From Megalonaias nervosa (Eukaryota; Mollusca; Bivalvia; Unionida; Unionidae), in contig JAECUM010003228.1 in NCBI GenBank assembly GCA_016617855.1, positions 1 through 64,000 on the forward strand: a stretch of 64,000 nucleotides of DNA, given 5' to 3'. How positions within the stretch are numbered: position 1 is the first letter of the stretch; each line of letters starts with the position of its first letter. The translations under genes were made by a program, and so were the position numbers. Shown here one piece after another: positions 12,120-24,475 of this stretch. Under the pieces are notes generated by a model. The model had not been told where the DNA came from and ran no database searches. It saw only the letters and a program-made list of their open reading frames with translations.

Positions 12120-14939
12120 AAAAGCATTGCTAGACACTTGAAACTTGTAAATGACGATGTAAGCATCCCAAAATATCAGCAACTGCCAGACAGTGGAAAC
12201 AGCTTTAATACTGATCTGTCTATGTTTGGAAGCCATTTAGGTACACAGTTGGCAACAATTAGGTCCAATGAGAACAAATGATGTACTAATTCTCTATTTC
12301 AAGTACCTTGCATTTCTTCTACATTATTTGGCAAAACATAACCATTAAACATTAGATTTTGTCATAAATAATCTGCAATTGTCTTTTTTTCCATCTTGCC
12401 TGCCATTTTACACCTTTGTACAGTCAAAATGGCTGGTTTCTTGTATTATATATTCTGATTTTACAGAGAAACTACCACCACGCTCTATGCACTAGTCCAT
12501 CATCCTGATACAGTACTCTTCTCCATACCGGTGTTCACACAGGAAATTCCTGTTCTGACTTTATCCCAAGAAATTTTTATTTTTTCCAGAATTCTGTAAA
12601 TACAATTCAGAAAATGAAACTTTTACTAAATATATATAATTTTGCAAAATCCAGAAAGCATCTCTGCATACTTGAACAATATGGATCTACCAGAAAAGTC
12701 TGTGAAATATCTGACTACATGCCATGAACTGTTTGCAGGAGTGACATATTGTACTATTCAACAAGTTTCATAAATTTCATCTCACAGGAGTACTAGTTAT
12801 AGAGTCTATTTACCTTAAAACTGTAAAGACTCAATATTACCTGTGTGGCAGTGTGACAGTAATTACGTAAAATTACTATTTATGTAATTATGTAAAAGAG
12901 ATATTACTTTGAGTGCATTTGATAAGAACAGAAGTTTGAGTCAACTGTGAAAAAGAATTAACAAAGTACTTTCTTAACCTAACATACAAAAACAAACTTT
13001 CAATGTAAATGTCTCACAATGAAACAAGAAATAAAGATAAAAAAAAATTAAATGATTTATGAAAAAAATGAATGAACAGAGAGCCTTAAAAATGGCTATC
13101 CAACTATCATATTATCAAGGAATTACAGTAGACAGCTTATGACTCCATTTTAAAGACCATGATCTATGAAGCACTAGACTGAACCAGCAGAACAATCCTT
13201 AACACTCTGCCAAGATGGCCTTCCCATTTCACTGAACAGTTGCTCACCGATGAAGCTCAGAACACTATCTCAATCTCCATTTATGCACTTTTAATACAAT
13301 GTAATTCTTAAATCTACTTCACCAAAGATGCAGAATGTAGTACTCCACTGTATCTATAACATGAATAAAGACAACTTTAGGTATGTACCACCATGGAATG
13401 GCCATGTCTCATGAAAAATGTCTCTATATCATAAAAAAGTAAAACTGGCAAATTTCCTTTATCTCCTCTATAAGACAAGAATGATATAAGCTAGGAGTCA
13501 TTTTTCAAATAATGACAATTTTCCAACTGAACTTTCACTAATGAAAAGTGTGGTTTATAGATGATGTTTAAACCTGTCACATAACTAGACATCAGCTGTA
13601 TTTTGGTTAGCAGAAATGTAAGAAACACAGGAATGAATGATATCAAATGTATAGATGTAAATCTCCCACTAATTGTCATTTGTCTCACTTCTGTCTGGTT
13701 AAGATAATGTTTTGCATGGTTCGTTTGCAGATTATGTGAACTGACTCCCCCTATTAGGCACATATGCTTCTGCAACAAAACAGTCTCAATGAAAGAATGG
13801 CTTCTTTTGAGAGGGACACACAGATAATGTTCTCCAACTGTACAGATGATGTGACCTTATGTAAGGGACTGGTTGTTTTGAGAAAGGTTCCTCAAAGAAG
13901 GTAAACCAGTGAATAAATACTTTATGAGATAATGCTTAAGCAGGGGCTATCTTGCAAATAACATAACTTAATTACGCTTGTTCCATTTAAATATACATGG
14001 TGTCAAAGTGATGAAGATTTTTCAAAATATATGCCAAGTTACTCTGATTGCTCCGAGTTCTTATGAAATTGATACTAAATTCCAAATTGCTTCTATGAGT
14101 GACTACTCCACTGTAAAGGTGTCTTCCCTGGGTGCCAAGTATGTTTTACTTCTGAAATAGGCATTACAAAATGATTAATCTCTTTAACAATCATTGATTA
14201 CAGAAAGAAACAATCCTAAAAATGTACTGACAAACTGGAATATGGCATACAAGAAATGCCATAATGTGGTGACATGCCCCCAGCAATTATTCACACTACC
14301 TTTATATAAAAATGTGGTTTGCAATGAATGAATTTCAAACATCAGGATATATCTTCCAGTTCTGTTAAGAACTTTATTAATAAACTATTAATATCACTGA
14401 GTTGCATATTTATTATCATGTATATTATACCTGTAACATTGTTAAGAATTCATCAATATAGAAATATCAATAAACAGAATCCTTCAAATTGATAAATTCA
14501 TTCAAGAGTGACTGAAACATATACATCTAGTCAGCCTTATTTGATCCATTGTTCACAGAAAAGACACTCCAAAACTTCAATACAGGTCTTTCTTGTCATT
14601 TCACAAGCATCTTCCTTTTGAAGATTAATATTTTTCATCATGAAAGAAACTGATTTTGAAAAAGATTATCACTATAAGAGTCTTCAAAACTATTTCCATA
14701 CTTGCCACAGTTGTCTTGCTGATTCTGTAGTATTATCTAAGAATGAAATTATCAAAACTTTGCAAATGAAACTTAAACATCTTCATTAAATTACTCAATT
14801 AATTTAGCACAGATTCATATTCAGTAGCATTAAAAGTAATGAAAGACTTAAACAGACAGAGTCTGGTGATTAGACTGGGTACAAATTCTAAATGACAGGA
14901 ACACCTTTTCAGTGTCATTAGTTACTAATCAGACTATCA
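12120..14939 (-). other. Probable SLAIN 3' UTR and downstream flank, no gene seen
   Basis: This follows the SLAIN stop codon on the minus strand and has no convincing coding region on either strand. A minus-strand AATAAA lies at 14373-14378, about 565 bp past the stop, and is a reasonable poly(A) signal candidate. A+T content is high, so hexamers occur by chance and the true cleavage site cannot be fixed. No recognised repeat was found apart from repeat B ending near 12108. Confidence 0.4.
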
Positions 14940-15033
14940 CTAAAAGCACCCTTCCCGCCAACTGTCATCAAAGTGGTTATTGTTCCTATTGCCATTGTTG
15001 GGTGTAACTTGTCTTGGAGAGGGAATGCCAGAT
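14940..15033 (-). CDS. SLAIN: SLAIN-family protein, terminal coding exon with stop
   Basis: A good acceptor (CTTGTTATTGCAG) opens this exon on the minus strand. Its first base completes an Arg codon left by the 36.7-kb exon, and 30 codons then run to a TAG stop at 14940-14942. The peptide contains RSGIPSPRQ, whose SGIP is a textbook SxIP EB-binding motif, and ends DDSWREGCF. Vertebrate SLAIN2 ends DDSWKDGCY, as I recall it, so both position and composition support the assignment. The three exons here give about 175 residues, against about 570-580 for vertebrate SLAIN1/2, so this is only the C-terminal third. The 3' UTR continues to lower coordinates. The reading frame appears to extend upstream of the acceptor into hydrophobic codons, but those are intron. 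Confidence 0.82.
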
Positions 15034-15259
15034 CTGCAATAACAAGAGATTACATTAAACTTTGAGAGCTTAAAGTATAAAATGAAAACTCTTTTGACTT
15101 TACAAATCCAACAATATACAAAAAGCAATAATCTGCTTAAAAATATTTTTTGTCTCTAAAATATTGGAATTATTCATATAATTTTTGTCTCTACTGTCAG
15201 TTTGTATTAAACATTTTGAACATATGTTTTAAGGAGTTTAATGTATAGTGTTTATCTTT

Positions 15260-15313
<54 letters not shown>

Positions 15314-16981
15314 TTTTTACAGAATAATTTTTTTTACAGAATTGTAACAATTTTACTGCTATATCTTGCAGTTCATGTTTAAAAAGACTAGATTCACTTT
15401 ACTTTTGAAACAGCACTAAAATCTGTAAAAAAAAAATTTCTGACATAGACTTGTCACTATCATGTAATACTACAACCGTGACAAGTCTTCAACTTGGTAC
15501 CCTATGACATAGGCATGTGCTGATGTCACATGACAAAATGGTAGTTGAACAATGAAAATTGCAATATACTCTTTTGGACAATATTTAACATCAAGTACAT
15601 ATATTGCCCACTGCAATATTTTGTTAAATGATTGTAAAGACTAATCATGACATAATGTGAGAAAACCAAGCTGGGTTGTAAATGTGCTCCATACTAAAAT
15701 TAATGTTAATTGTTTTTACTGCTCTCCTCAAAAATCCTAGTGTCACAAAAACAAAAAATTTGAAAATTCCTATTAAAAAAAATGAAGAAATATCACTATT
15801 TGATTTTAATAGGTGAAGAAATATTAATAAAATATGTTTTAAACTATTTTCATCCATACACTATTGTGGCAGAGTTTTAGAAAGATTAATTCAGTTTCTT
15901 TTTTCAGAACAAAACCCAGAGATATTTAAAATAATAAGGTTGCAATGTTTACAGAAATATTTAAATGTGTCTACCAACTGAAATGATGCCATTTAATGAA
16001 ACTGATTCAAAACTTTCCTCCAACTGTAACCTTCGACTCACAACTAGAGCTATATCTGTATAGCTATGAAAAATGGCATCTATCCATTTTTCCACATTCA
16101 AAATTAACTTGGCATACACATTCAATTGCAATGAAAGAAAGAACAATACATCTGTACTAAAAGCTGCCAAAATATTCATATAGCATAAATGACTATGCAG
16201 ATTTCAAGTTTGGTTGAAAGGAAATGATGACATAGTTTGTGACATATTACAAACTGTTTACAAGATATACACATTCAATGAGCACATTTTCCTTCACAGA
16301 TAATGTTCAATCACTTGTTCTGACCTCCAAGGAGGTCTGGGTTTTTTCCAAAATTCAATTGCTTCATATGAAAATGATTAAAACTTGCATCAGAATACAC
16401 CAAACTTGATCATTTACCACATAAGTACAAATATCTTTTCATAAAGCGTTGAATTACCTTTCAACTTATTTTATCATGGGAACAATTAAATTGCAGTGAT
16501 AATATGATTACTGACTATGGTCTTCATGCAAAATATGTGAAAAGAACAAGATGTACAACAAACAATCGATTTAGATTCATGTGTTTACAATATGTAATAA
16601 ATAGCTAATTAAGATTTGTCAGGAGTCTTTTCATAAACTTATTCGACAATTATACATCTTTACAGTCTGAATGTGACTGAATCCAATCTTCTTTGCTTGC
16701 TGCATTATGTGATCACAACAATGACATTGCATGGAACATATATCTATTTTAGAAATAGTATGATATAATTTAGTTTAAAAAGGTTTTTGTTAATCTGACA
16801 ATTTAGGTAAAATAACTTCATTGTGATATTGTTTCATAGTGTTGCTACAAAAGTACAGAACAATTCTAGCAAAGTTTTTATCAATGACAATATGTTTCCA
16901 GTTAAAACTTGAAGGTTGCAGAATTGGTATATATCAAAAGCAAATGTCAATTATGTACCTAACAAGAAATAGGGGATAACT
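15034..16981 (-). other. SLAIN intron, no other gene seen
   Basis: Beginning of the 21.6-kb last intron. It contains an (AT)n tract at about 15263-15305 followed by poly(T). No coding motif was found. Confidence 0.5.
15263..15305. repeat. (AT)n microsatellite
   Basis: About 21 AT units followed by a poly(T) run. Confidence 0.95.
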
Positions 16982-16995
16982 TTCACAATATTTTT

Positions 16996-17304
16996 TGACC
17001 ACTCCAGTGACCTAAGAGGTTAGAGCATCCACCTCAGATGCGGGAGGTTGCAGGTTCGAATCCTGGCCGAGTCATACCAAAGACTTATAAAAATGGTACT
17101 GACAGCTGCTTGCTTGGCACTCAGCATTAAGAAGTTAGTTTTAGGACTGGTTGTCCTGGTGTCAGGATAATGTGACTGGGTGGGACATGATGCTATATGT
17201 CTGCAGCATGATGCCCCAGTGCTAGACATCACTATAAACTGCCACACTGCAGACATCATAGCGATATGACTAGAATTGCTAAGGCTACATCCAAATCACA
17301 CACA
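16996..17304 (+). mobile_element. tRNA-derived SINE-1, copy 2
   Basis: The only plus-strand copy of SINE-1. The head has CCTAAGAGGTTAGAGCATCC, then GGTTCGAATCC, the shared body, and a short CACACA tail. Flanking 14-bp duplications TTCACAATATTTTT lie at 16982-16995 and 17305-17318. Box A and box B show it is tRNA-derived. The anticodon region is not a real tRNA fold, so this is not a tRNA gene. Confidence 0.93.
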
Positions 17305-17318
17305 TTCACAATATTTTT

Positions 17319-18960
17319 CAGCACAAATATTTTGCAACAATACGAAAACAATATATATATGTAAGAAGTATCTCAAAAAAGTTAATACATACAAATTACC
17401 TTGCTGCTAAACAACACAAATATTAACATATAGGTAAGATTAAGTAAATTTAAAGAACTCAAATTTAAATGATTCTGTTCCCTATAAACTCTGCAGTCTT
17501 ATTGTTTCATCCCATTTTGTCATGCATGTCAAAAATATTGACAAAAACATCTCTCTTTCCTTCCCTTTTCTATCTGCTATATACCAATTTGTATTTGTAT
17601 TAAATCTGTTATGTCTCCTTTTAGACTGGAGTTGATAATCAAGTTCAGTGTAGTTAGGTTTGTTAAGAATAATCTACTGTGTCTTTATTTTAACTGTGTA
17701 AATGACTGAAGGTTTTGTGAAGGGCATTATTTAGTAAGAATTCTTAGTTTAATTTATTCAAGAAAGAGAGGGAGAGAAAAAGAAAGAAATCCTAAAATCC
17801 TATGTTTATGTGCTCATTTTTCTGCATTTATTTTCACCAAATATATTTGTATTTTGTCATTGTATTTTGATACAATGATTAATTGGACTGAATAGTTAAT
17901 GATCGTATATATTATGATAAAGTATTTTCTGCTTGTATTGAACACTTTTGGGAGAAAAAAAAAGAAGAAAAGGAATCAGTAACAACTCTCAGTACTGGAA
18001 AAAAACTAGTGTTGTTTTAAAGTGAAATCACCTGGGAGAGGGTGGAAAGGAGAAGGTGTGAGCTATTAAAACTTAGTAACGGTGGAAATATTACATTGAA
18101 AGAGCCTTGGAAATGTGTTTATAATATAATGTCTTCGTAAACGACTTCTTAAAAAAATTAATCTATTCACCTTTCCACCTATTCTGAAACAAATGAGTAC
18201 AGAACTAGTCAACTAATATTCAATCTATTCAAACGTTTTGTTGTGTGATAGTTATTTTAATTGGTCTCACACTTATCTAAACGAATGCTATACAATTATT
18301 GGAAATATCACCCATGCTTCTGTCCAACAGTTCACTGGACAACTTAATTACCTGTCTAAAACTCCATTCATTCATCTGTGCATTTTTCAGTCCATTTTTC
18401 CTCTCAATCTATCTATTTGTGTGTGTATGGGCCCATTCATTATATGCTCAATGATCTGTCCACAGTCCTTCTATCCTTTTATTTGTCTCTAAGTCTGTCT
18501 GTCCATCAGTTCCTTCAGCCATTCATTTGCCAAAACTGCCAATCAGTCTATCTGTTCATTGCTGATCTGTCCATTTGTCTTTTCATCTATTCCACCAATT
18601 TGTCCAAATTTTTATCCATCTGTTGTTGTGCTTGTCTGCCAATCCAAACAGCCATCTGTCTTGTCAAAAAATCTGACTGCTAATGATGCCTTCAAATAAT
18701 TTTGGTTGAAACAGAAGATATATTAATTTTGTAATACACTACAAAAGTTTGCTTTATTTTCCAAAGTTGTACCTCCTGTTTTGCACTTTAAAGGAAGATT
18801 GTTGAACAGAAGAGTTCTTATTCTTGACCATGTGCATACCCACTTACCTACATACATAAACTGCACATATATACAACAACTGCATATTTGGAAATAACAG
18901 TCTTTGAAATATGTGCTAGTCTTTTTAATCGGGCAGCTAAATTTATGAGTTCAAAGGCAC
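17319..18960. other. Intronic DNA with degenerate TCTGTC/CATC-rich stretch
   Basis: No gene recognised. Between about 18350 and 18670 the plus strand is enriched for short phrases such as TCTGTCCAT, CATTTGTC and CTATCT, an old degenerate simple repeat. It keeps two overlapping frames open by composition alone. Confidence 0.5.
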
Positions 18961-18961
18961 A

Positions 18962-19852
18962 TGTATTATGACCTTATGGTCTTAAAATAAGTAACAGGAA
19001 AGAGTGTGAAGCAACAAGCTTTGTAAAATTCAACAAATAATTTATTTCCCTAGAATACAAAGTGAAAATGTAATAAGAATTCATGGTATTTCAAATTAAA
19101 TCCAAATAAGCTTTGAATTACAAATGCAAGTCCTAATGAATAAAGTTCTCAATAAACTTTTTTACTGATATTAAAAATAATTTCCAATGCTGAAGTTGTT
19201 GATGAGCCCGTAGTGGCTGGTAGTCTCTAATGTGTTACTGCGCCAATGGACTGAATTGTAATGATGTACCAACAGTCTTTTGTTGAATAACATGAATATA
19301 ATCCAAGGTTTTCTTTTTTAATTCACTACAATTCCTATTTAATGTCACTTTCCAAAAATATTATAGGCTTTGCATTTCCAGAGAAGAATAATCTGAAATA
19401 AATCACTTCAGCCCAAATCAAATACTGAACACGATAAAGATTCTGCCTCAAGTTCTTATAGCATAAATGAATACTCTCCACACAGACAAAAAATTCAGAT
19501 ACAAAAGAAATGCCAGGATGAAGGACAAAAGTTCATTTCCAGAACAATCCAACCTATAATTAGACAAGATCTGTTACTAAAATTATAATAAAGAACATGG
19601 TAAACATTATGTCCTTGACTCAGACCAAGATAAATATGTTACTTCAATTGATAATGATCCTAATTTTAAACCAACACTCAGAGAAAAATATTAGACATGT
19701 ATTAGTTGTTTACAAAAAAAGATGATTCTGGTCAGGTAGACAATGAACTAGATTTTGGACAAGGTCAGCTACAAATACAAATTTACATAACCAATAGCAC
19801 AGAATAAATTTTAAAAAAACTTACAAATAATGCGAATTAAATATACATAACA
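18962..19852 (-). mobile_element. Family A solo-LTR-like repeat, copy 3
   Basis: Reverse-oriented full-length copy. It begins TGTATTATGACC, runs through GGTCTTAAAATAAGTAACAGG and TATTTCCCTAGAATACAAAGTG, and ends TTAAATATACATAACA. Flanks CATG and CATC may be a decayed 4-bp target duplication. Confidence 0.75.
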
Positions 19853-20916
19853 CATCAGGCCAGTAATCATTCAGAATAACTGCAAAGAAAAAGTGCAGTC
19901 ATAAACAATGTTCTCCTAGAACTATTGTCCTTTCACTATATCCAAACTGCCAAGTATCTATCATGAATAATCTAGTCTTATTCTGCCTCTCTCCATTTGC
20001 TATATTAACGCCTCATCAGTACCAATGAGATTGGACATATCTGATTGGCTGTCTAGTTTTGACAGCATGTGATGCATTTGTAAAGCATGGTGCATTAAAG
20101 TCCTCATGTGGTGGATGGAAGGTGCTGAATTGTTTGAGTTACTAAGTATCCAAATTCTATGCTTCATGATGTCATCTTATTTTTTTTTCTGATTTCACTA
20201 CTTGTAATGAATTTTCTATGATATTTTGAGGGGGCCAGAATTGGCAAAAGGCCCATATCAATGCCAGATGAATCATAATCTCAGCAAGGTAAGCGATTCT
20301 ATGAACTAGGCAACAGCATTCCTTTTAACCCAAATGGTTGAATAAAATTGAATAGCTGAGGTATGACAAGGAGAAACAAATCATGTCTTGTTCTTCATGT
20401 GAAACAAAATCAATGATTGATGACCCCTCAACATTTGTGAAAGGAATGGGCAAATTCAAAATTGATGCTATCAAAACTCACAAACTTCTAAAATGCATAC
20501 AAAGTGTACTTCTATTTTAAAAGCTACATCAATACCAGTGGCAACTAGAGCAGCAGCTCAATGTTTATTCAAGTTAAAGCAAGCAGAATATGACAAAGTG
20601 GTTATACAATTCAGAACTACACATACCCTAGCAAAATGTAATCTGATAACCTCCACAGAATATGTTGCTTGCAAAAGGCATAGAAGAGTGTTCAAACTAT
20701 TAGCTAAATGACAAGCCAGCAGCTAGATTTGTAACCATTGCCAATACTGTCAAACAAAATGTAATACAGAAGTTGAAGACATCCAGATTCTGCACTTGAT
20801 GACTGATGAAGTTATGAAGATGATAAAATGGAGATGCCTGAAGAAGTTGTTAATTCTAATAAATTCTTTTATGAGGGAATAAATAAATAGAAATTTCAAT
20901 GTTTTTCTCATTTTAA

Positions 20917-20961
<45 letters not shown>

Positions 20962-21197
20962 CTATAGTCAGAATAAGATCTTGATAAGAAAATACTATAG
21001 TAAGCTTGATACTTTTATTTTTCTGCAGGCCACTGAAATTTGGTGTGGACCAGTACATTTTTGAAGTTTGCTGGCCCAGTGCCTTGAAAGATTAATTGTA
21101 AGAACTGGTGACTGCATGTTATTCAAAAAGTATACTTCAAACACACTTGTTTAATGCTGTCTTGATTATTTCCCATCTGGTCAACCATCCAAGAACT
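19853..21197. other. Intronic DNA with (AT)n tract
   Basis: No gene recognised. An (AT)n microsatellite at about 20919-20958 creates an artefactual repetitive Ile-Tyr frame on the minus strand. Confidence 0.5.
20919..20958. repeat. (AT)n microsatellite
   Basis: About 20 AT units. Confidence 0.95.
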
Positions 21198-21397
21198 AGC
21201 AAAACTAGAAATAGCTAGACAAGATTGTGATTCAAGCAAGGCAATGAAGGTGAGAAGAAACAAAATTATATTAGTACATCAATATCTTGTGCAAGATATT
21301 ATCATGAAGATATTAATGTACTAATATAATTTTGTTTCTTCTCACCTTCATCGCCTTGCCTGAATCACAATCTTGTCTAGCTATTTCTAGTTTTGCT
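21198..21397. repeat. Long near-perfect hairpin, 91-bp arms
   Basis: Bases 21198-21288 pair with 21307-21397 with about three mismatches over 91 bp, around an 18-nt spacer. The sequence has no coding frame and no recognised transposon end. See findings. Confidence 0.92.
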
Positions 21398-22508
21398 TTT
21401 TTGATGAAACAACTAATTTACAAGTGCTTGTGTTTGTGTAGGTTTTCCATGGAAAGCATTTGTGTGCATGTGTATGAAGGTGATGTTTTATAATTCCGAT
21501 GAAAATAAATAATATTGCACTGACATGTAACAAGATTACCTTTACTTCCTCTAATTTACTTCCATGAAATATGTACCCATTCTAAACACCATACTCTCAT
21601 TCTGAATATCTCAGCTGTTTCTACTATGTTGGCATAGTAATTTGCAGAAAAATAACACATTTTTGTTCACCCAAAATTTCTTAGCTAAAATAGAAACTAC
21701 AATCTATTCGGACTACCTCGGTCTTTTTACAACTGGAGTTACTGTAGGACTGACAGAAGCAAAGAATGAAAAAAATAGTTTGATGCATTCATAAATTCTG
21801 TCAATCTTTGTTTAGTAAATAACAGTGGTGGCCCAAATAGCAGCTAATAGCATTTATTGACATATATGCAAGGTACAATCCATAGAAATGATTGAGAATC
21901 AATGCTCCACCCATGAAGCTGTGTGATGAGCAGTAACCATCAAAGCGACAAGGGGGTAAACAAAATATGCTAAAAAACTGTTTATGCCTCTCACCCTACA
22001 CACACACACACACACACACAAAACCATACACTAAAAACTAAATTGCAATTTCAGATTAGAATGTACCCATAATTTCCAGTAATACAGACAACTTACAATG
22101 AATAAACTAGTTTCTTATGATGGCGAACAAACATTACTGTTCTTTGTCTATTAAGTAACTCCATTTCTCCTTGACTAATCTATCAATAGCCAAACTAAAT
22201 ACAATACACTAAATAAATTGTTGGTATAATGATTAATTTCACCAAGAAAACACTTCCCAATCACAGAACTGAGAACCATCAATACCTAATCCAGAAGCTT
22301 TTATAATGAATGAAAAAAATGTTGCCATATTTAGTTAAACTTTTGCAATAATATACCTTATAAGAAAATATCAGTTTTAATAAATATTAACGGAAAAGAG
22401 AGCATTAACTTGTTCCTCTTGTACGTCTATGTTTACACCATAGCACACAAACTGAACATGTCACTCATATATTTGGAATGTTAATGCACATCAGTTGATG
22501 TTTTATGT
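21398..22508. other. Intronic DNA with a short (CA)n
   Basis: No gene recognised. A CA run lies at about 21998-22020. Confidence 0.5.
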
Positions 22509-22518
22509 TGTATGTGAC

Positions 22519-22834
22519 GTGTGTGTGTGTGATTTGGACTTTAACGTCGCTTTAACAATTTTTCAGTCATATCACTACAATGTCTGCAGTGTGGCAGTTT
22601 ATAATGATGTCTAGCACTGGGGCATCATGCTGCAGACATGTAGAATCATGTTCCACTCAGTCACATTATCCTAACACCAAGCCGACTAGTCCTAACACTA
22701 ACCTCTTAATGCTGAGTGCCTAGCGAGGCAGCTAAGTACCAGTTTTATAAGTCTTTGGTGTGACTCAGCAGGGGTTCAAAACCCATGACCTCCCATGACG
22801 CAGATTCTCTAACCACTAGGCCACCAGAGTCATC
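22519..22834 (-). mobile_element. tRNA-derived SINE-1, copy 3
   Basis: Minus-strand copy. The head has GTGGCCTAGTGGTTAGAGAA and a box B with one inserted base; a small deletion lies between boxes A and B. The body is shared with the other copies and the tail is (AC)n. The 10-bp duplication TGTATGTGAC lies at 22509-22518 and 22835-22844. Confidence 0.92.
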
Positions 22835-23309
22835 TGTATGTGACATCAACATTTTGCATTAAAATACAATAAAGTCTAAGACCTATGTCAAAAACAAAAC
22901 TGTTCTATTATGTACCCATATGGATTGCATTGGGCTTTGCCAATGTCACAAACTGTGACCTAGCTGTAGCACACTCTCTTATAACATGAATTCAGATATA
23001 ACTTGGTCATGGCATGGCTCCCAAAATTTCATATGCATGTATTTTTCCCATACACACACACAAAAAAACCTTCTTAAAAGTAAGAACAATAACGAGTAAA
23101 AAGTTTATTATATTTCGAGGAAAAGAACGAATATGAATTCTAATATAAAATAATCATGTCATGGCTACTGAAATTATGTACATATCTATTTTTCTTGTAC
23201 ATGACAAAAAAATTTCTTCTTGTAAGTATGAAAAATAACTAGTAGCAAGTTTATTCAGGGATCACACTGGGCTTCAGCAATGTCACAAATTGTTTTGTTT
23301 TTTTCTTAT

Positions 23310-24200
23310 TGGAGACAAAATATACCTTCTGGCAAATTTTTTGTGACACATTGTTAGCTATTTAATCTTGCCTACATAATTCTGGGTTTGGAGTGGAGAA
23401 ATTTAAATGCACCATGAAAGGAAGCTGCAAACTTGGATATAAAATGCACTGGAATCGTTACATAAACAAATCCTTTGTTTATATTGACAAACCATCTAAA
23501 CATTGTTACATCATACTCCTCTTATGCTGACATCTGGCCTGACTACTGTATGCTGCTGATCCACTCAAATAGACATGCTATCGGACTAGCTACAATTGAC
23601 CAAACTTTGAAGACAGGAACATGCTGTTGTTGTTGTTATAAGGTTTAACGCCATTTTTCAGCACAAGATAGGCTATACATGGCAGTCAGGATAAATGGTA
23701 GAGGAAGAACCACTGACCCATGAGAAGCTACCGGCAAGCTTTCTCACATACCCATGTTGGCCGTGCTTGAGACTCGAACCCACACAGACAGAAGTGAGAT
23801 GGCAGTGATCCGTAACAGTGAACACTTCAGACCGCTTGGCCACTTCGGGCCCTTGAAGACAGGAACAAGAACTACAATCGACCAAATGAGGACTAATTTT
23901 TCTTAATGTACCCATTAAAAGAATATTTTGCTGAAACTTCATAGAAACTGATTACCTCTGAAGCACCGATCGTTCTGTGTAAATACTGAAACAAAAAATT
24001 CAGTCCCAATCAGTGTTCTACACTTATTTGTAACAAACAAAATGGGGATTTGCTTGGTCCTCCAAATTTTTTCTTTAGCTGTGACTTTAATAAAACATGC
24101 ACCCTTCATCAAACCCAGCTGACTACAATCTTCAATAAAAACAAAGCACATTTCATCAAAGGAACTTAAATAAATACAATGGAATCTGATGGATTGTGCA
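23310..24200. repeat. Repeat C, copy 1 (split by SINE-2)
   Basis: Segments on both sides of the SINE match 63540-64000 in the same orientation. Shared phrases include GACAAAATATA, CTACAATTGACCAA, ATGTACCCA, GATTACCTCTGAAG / AATTACCTCTGAAG, and CATCAAAGG. The class is unknown, and the minus-strand frames in it are not conserved. Confidence 0.75.
23622..23852 (-). mobile_element. tRNA-derived SINE-2, copy 1
   Basis: The minus-strand head reads GGCCCGAAGTGGCCAAGCGG, a class II tRNA-like box A, and a GAGTCTCAAGC box B remnant follows. The body includes TGTATAGCCTATCTTGTGC, and the tail is (AAC)n. It is bounded by an exact 15-bp duplication TTGAAGACAGGAACA at 23607-23621 and 23853-23867. It interrupts repeat C. 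Confidence 0.92.
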
Positions 24201-24475
24201 TTTTCCAAAGTGACTGGGAGACTTTACTGTGCCATGAAAGTTTCCTTTCTACAGGAAAAAATTTATGTTTACAATCGCTACTAAAGGCACATCAAACACA
24301 AATTAACTCTCCAATCTTTTGAAACCATAAATATCTGGCCATCAAGTTACTTTGTAATTTGCTGACATGTTTTCATCTCCCTATGAGTATCTTCATCCTT
24401 TGGGTAGCCTCAGCAAGACAGCTCTCTCCAGCTGACCAAAATCGAGGCCAGTTTAAGTGCATGTACATGTAGCAT

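Noticed and set aside
18238..18683. Two overlapping plus-strand ORFs rich in Cys, Ser and Leu
   Set aside because: Produced by a degenerate TCTGTC/CATC-type simple repeat, with no family motif.
22920..23290. Apparent internal duplication (phrases GGGCTT..GCAATGTCACAAA at 22931 and 23271)
   Set aside because: Only short phrases match and the spacing between them is not collinear, so I could not support a defined repeat.
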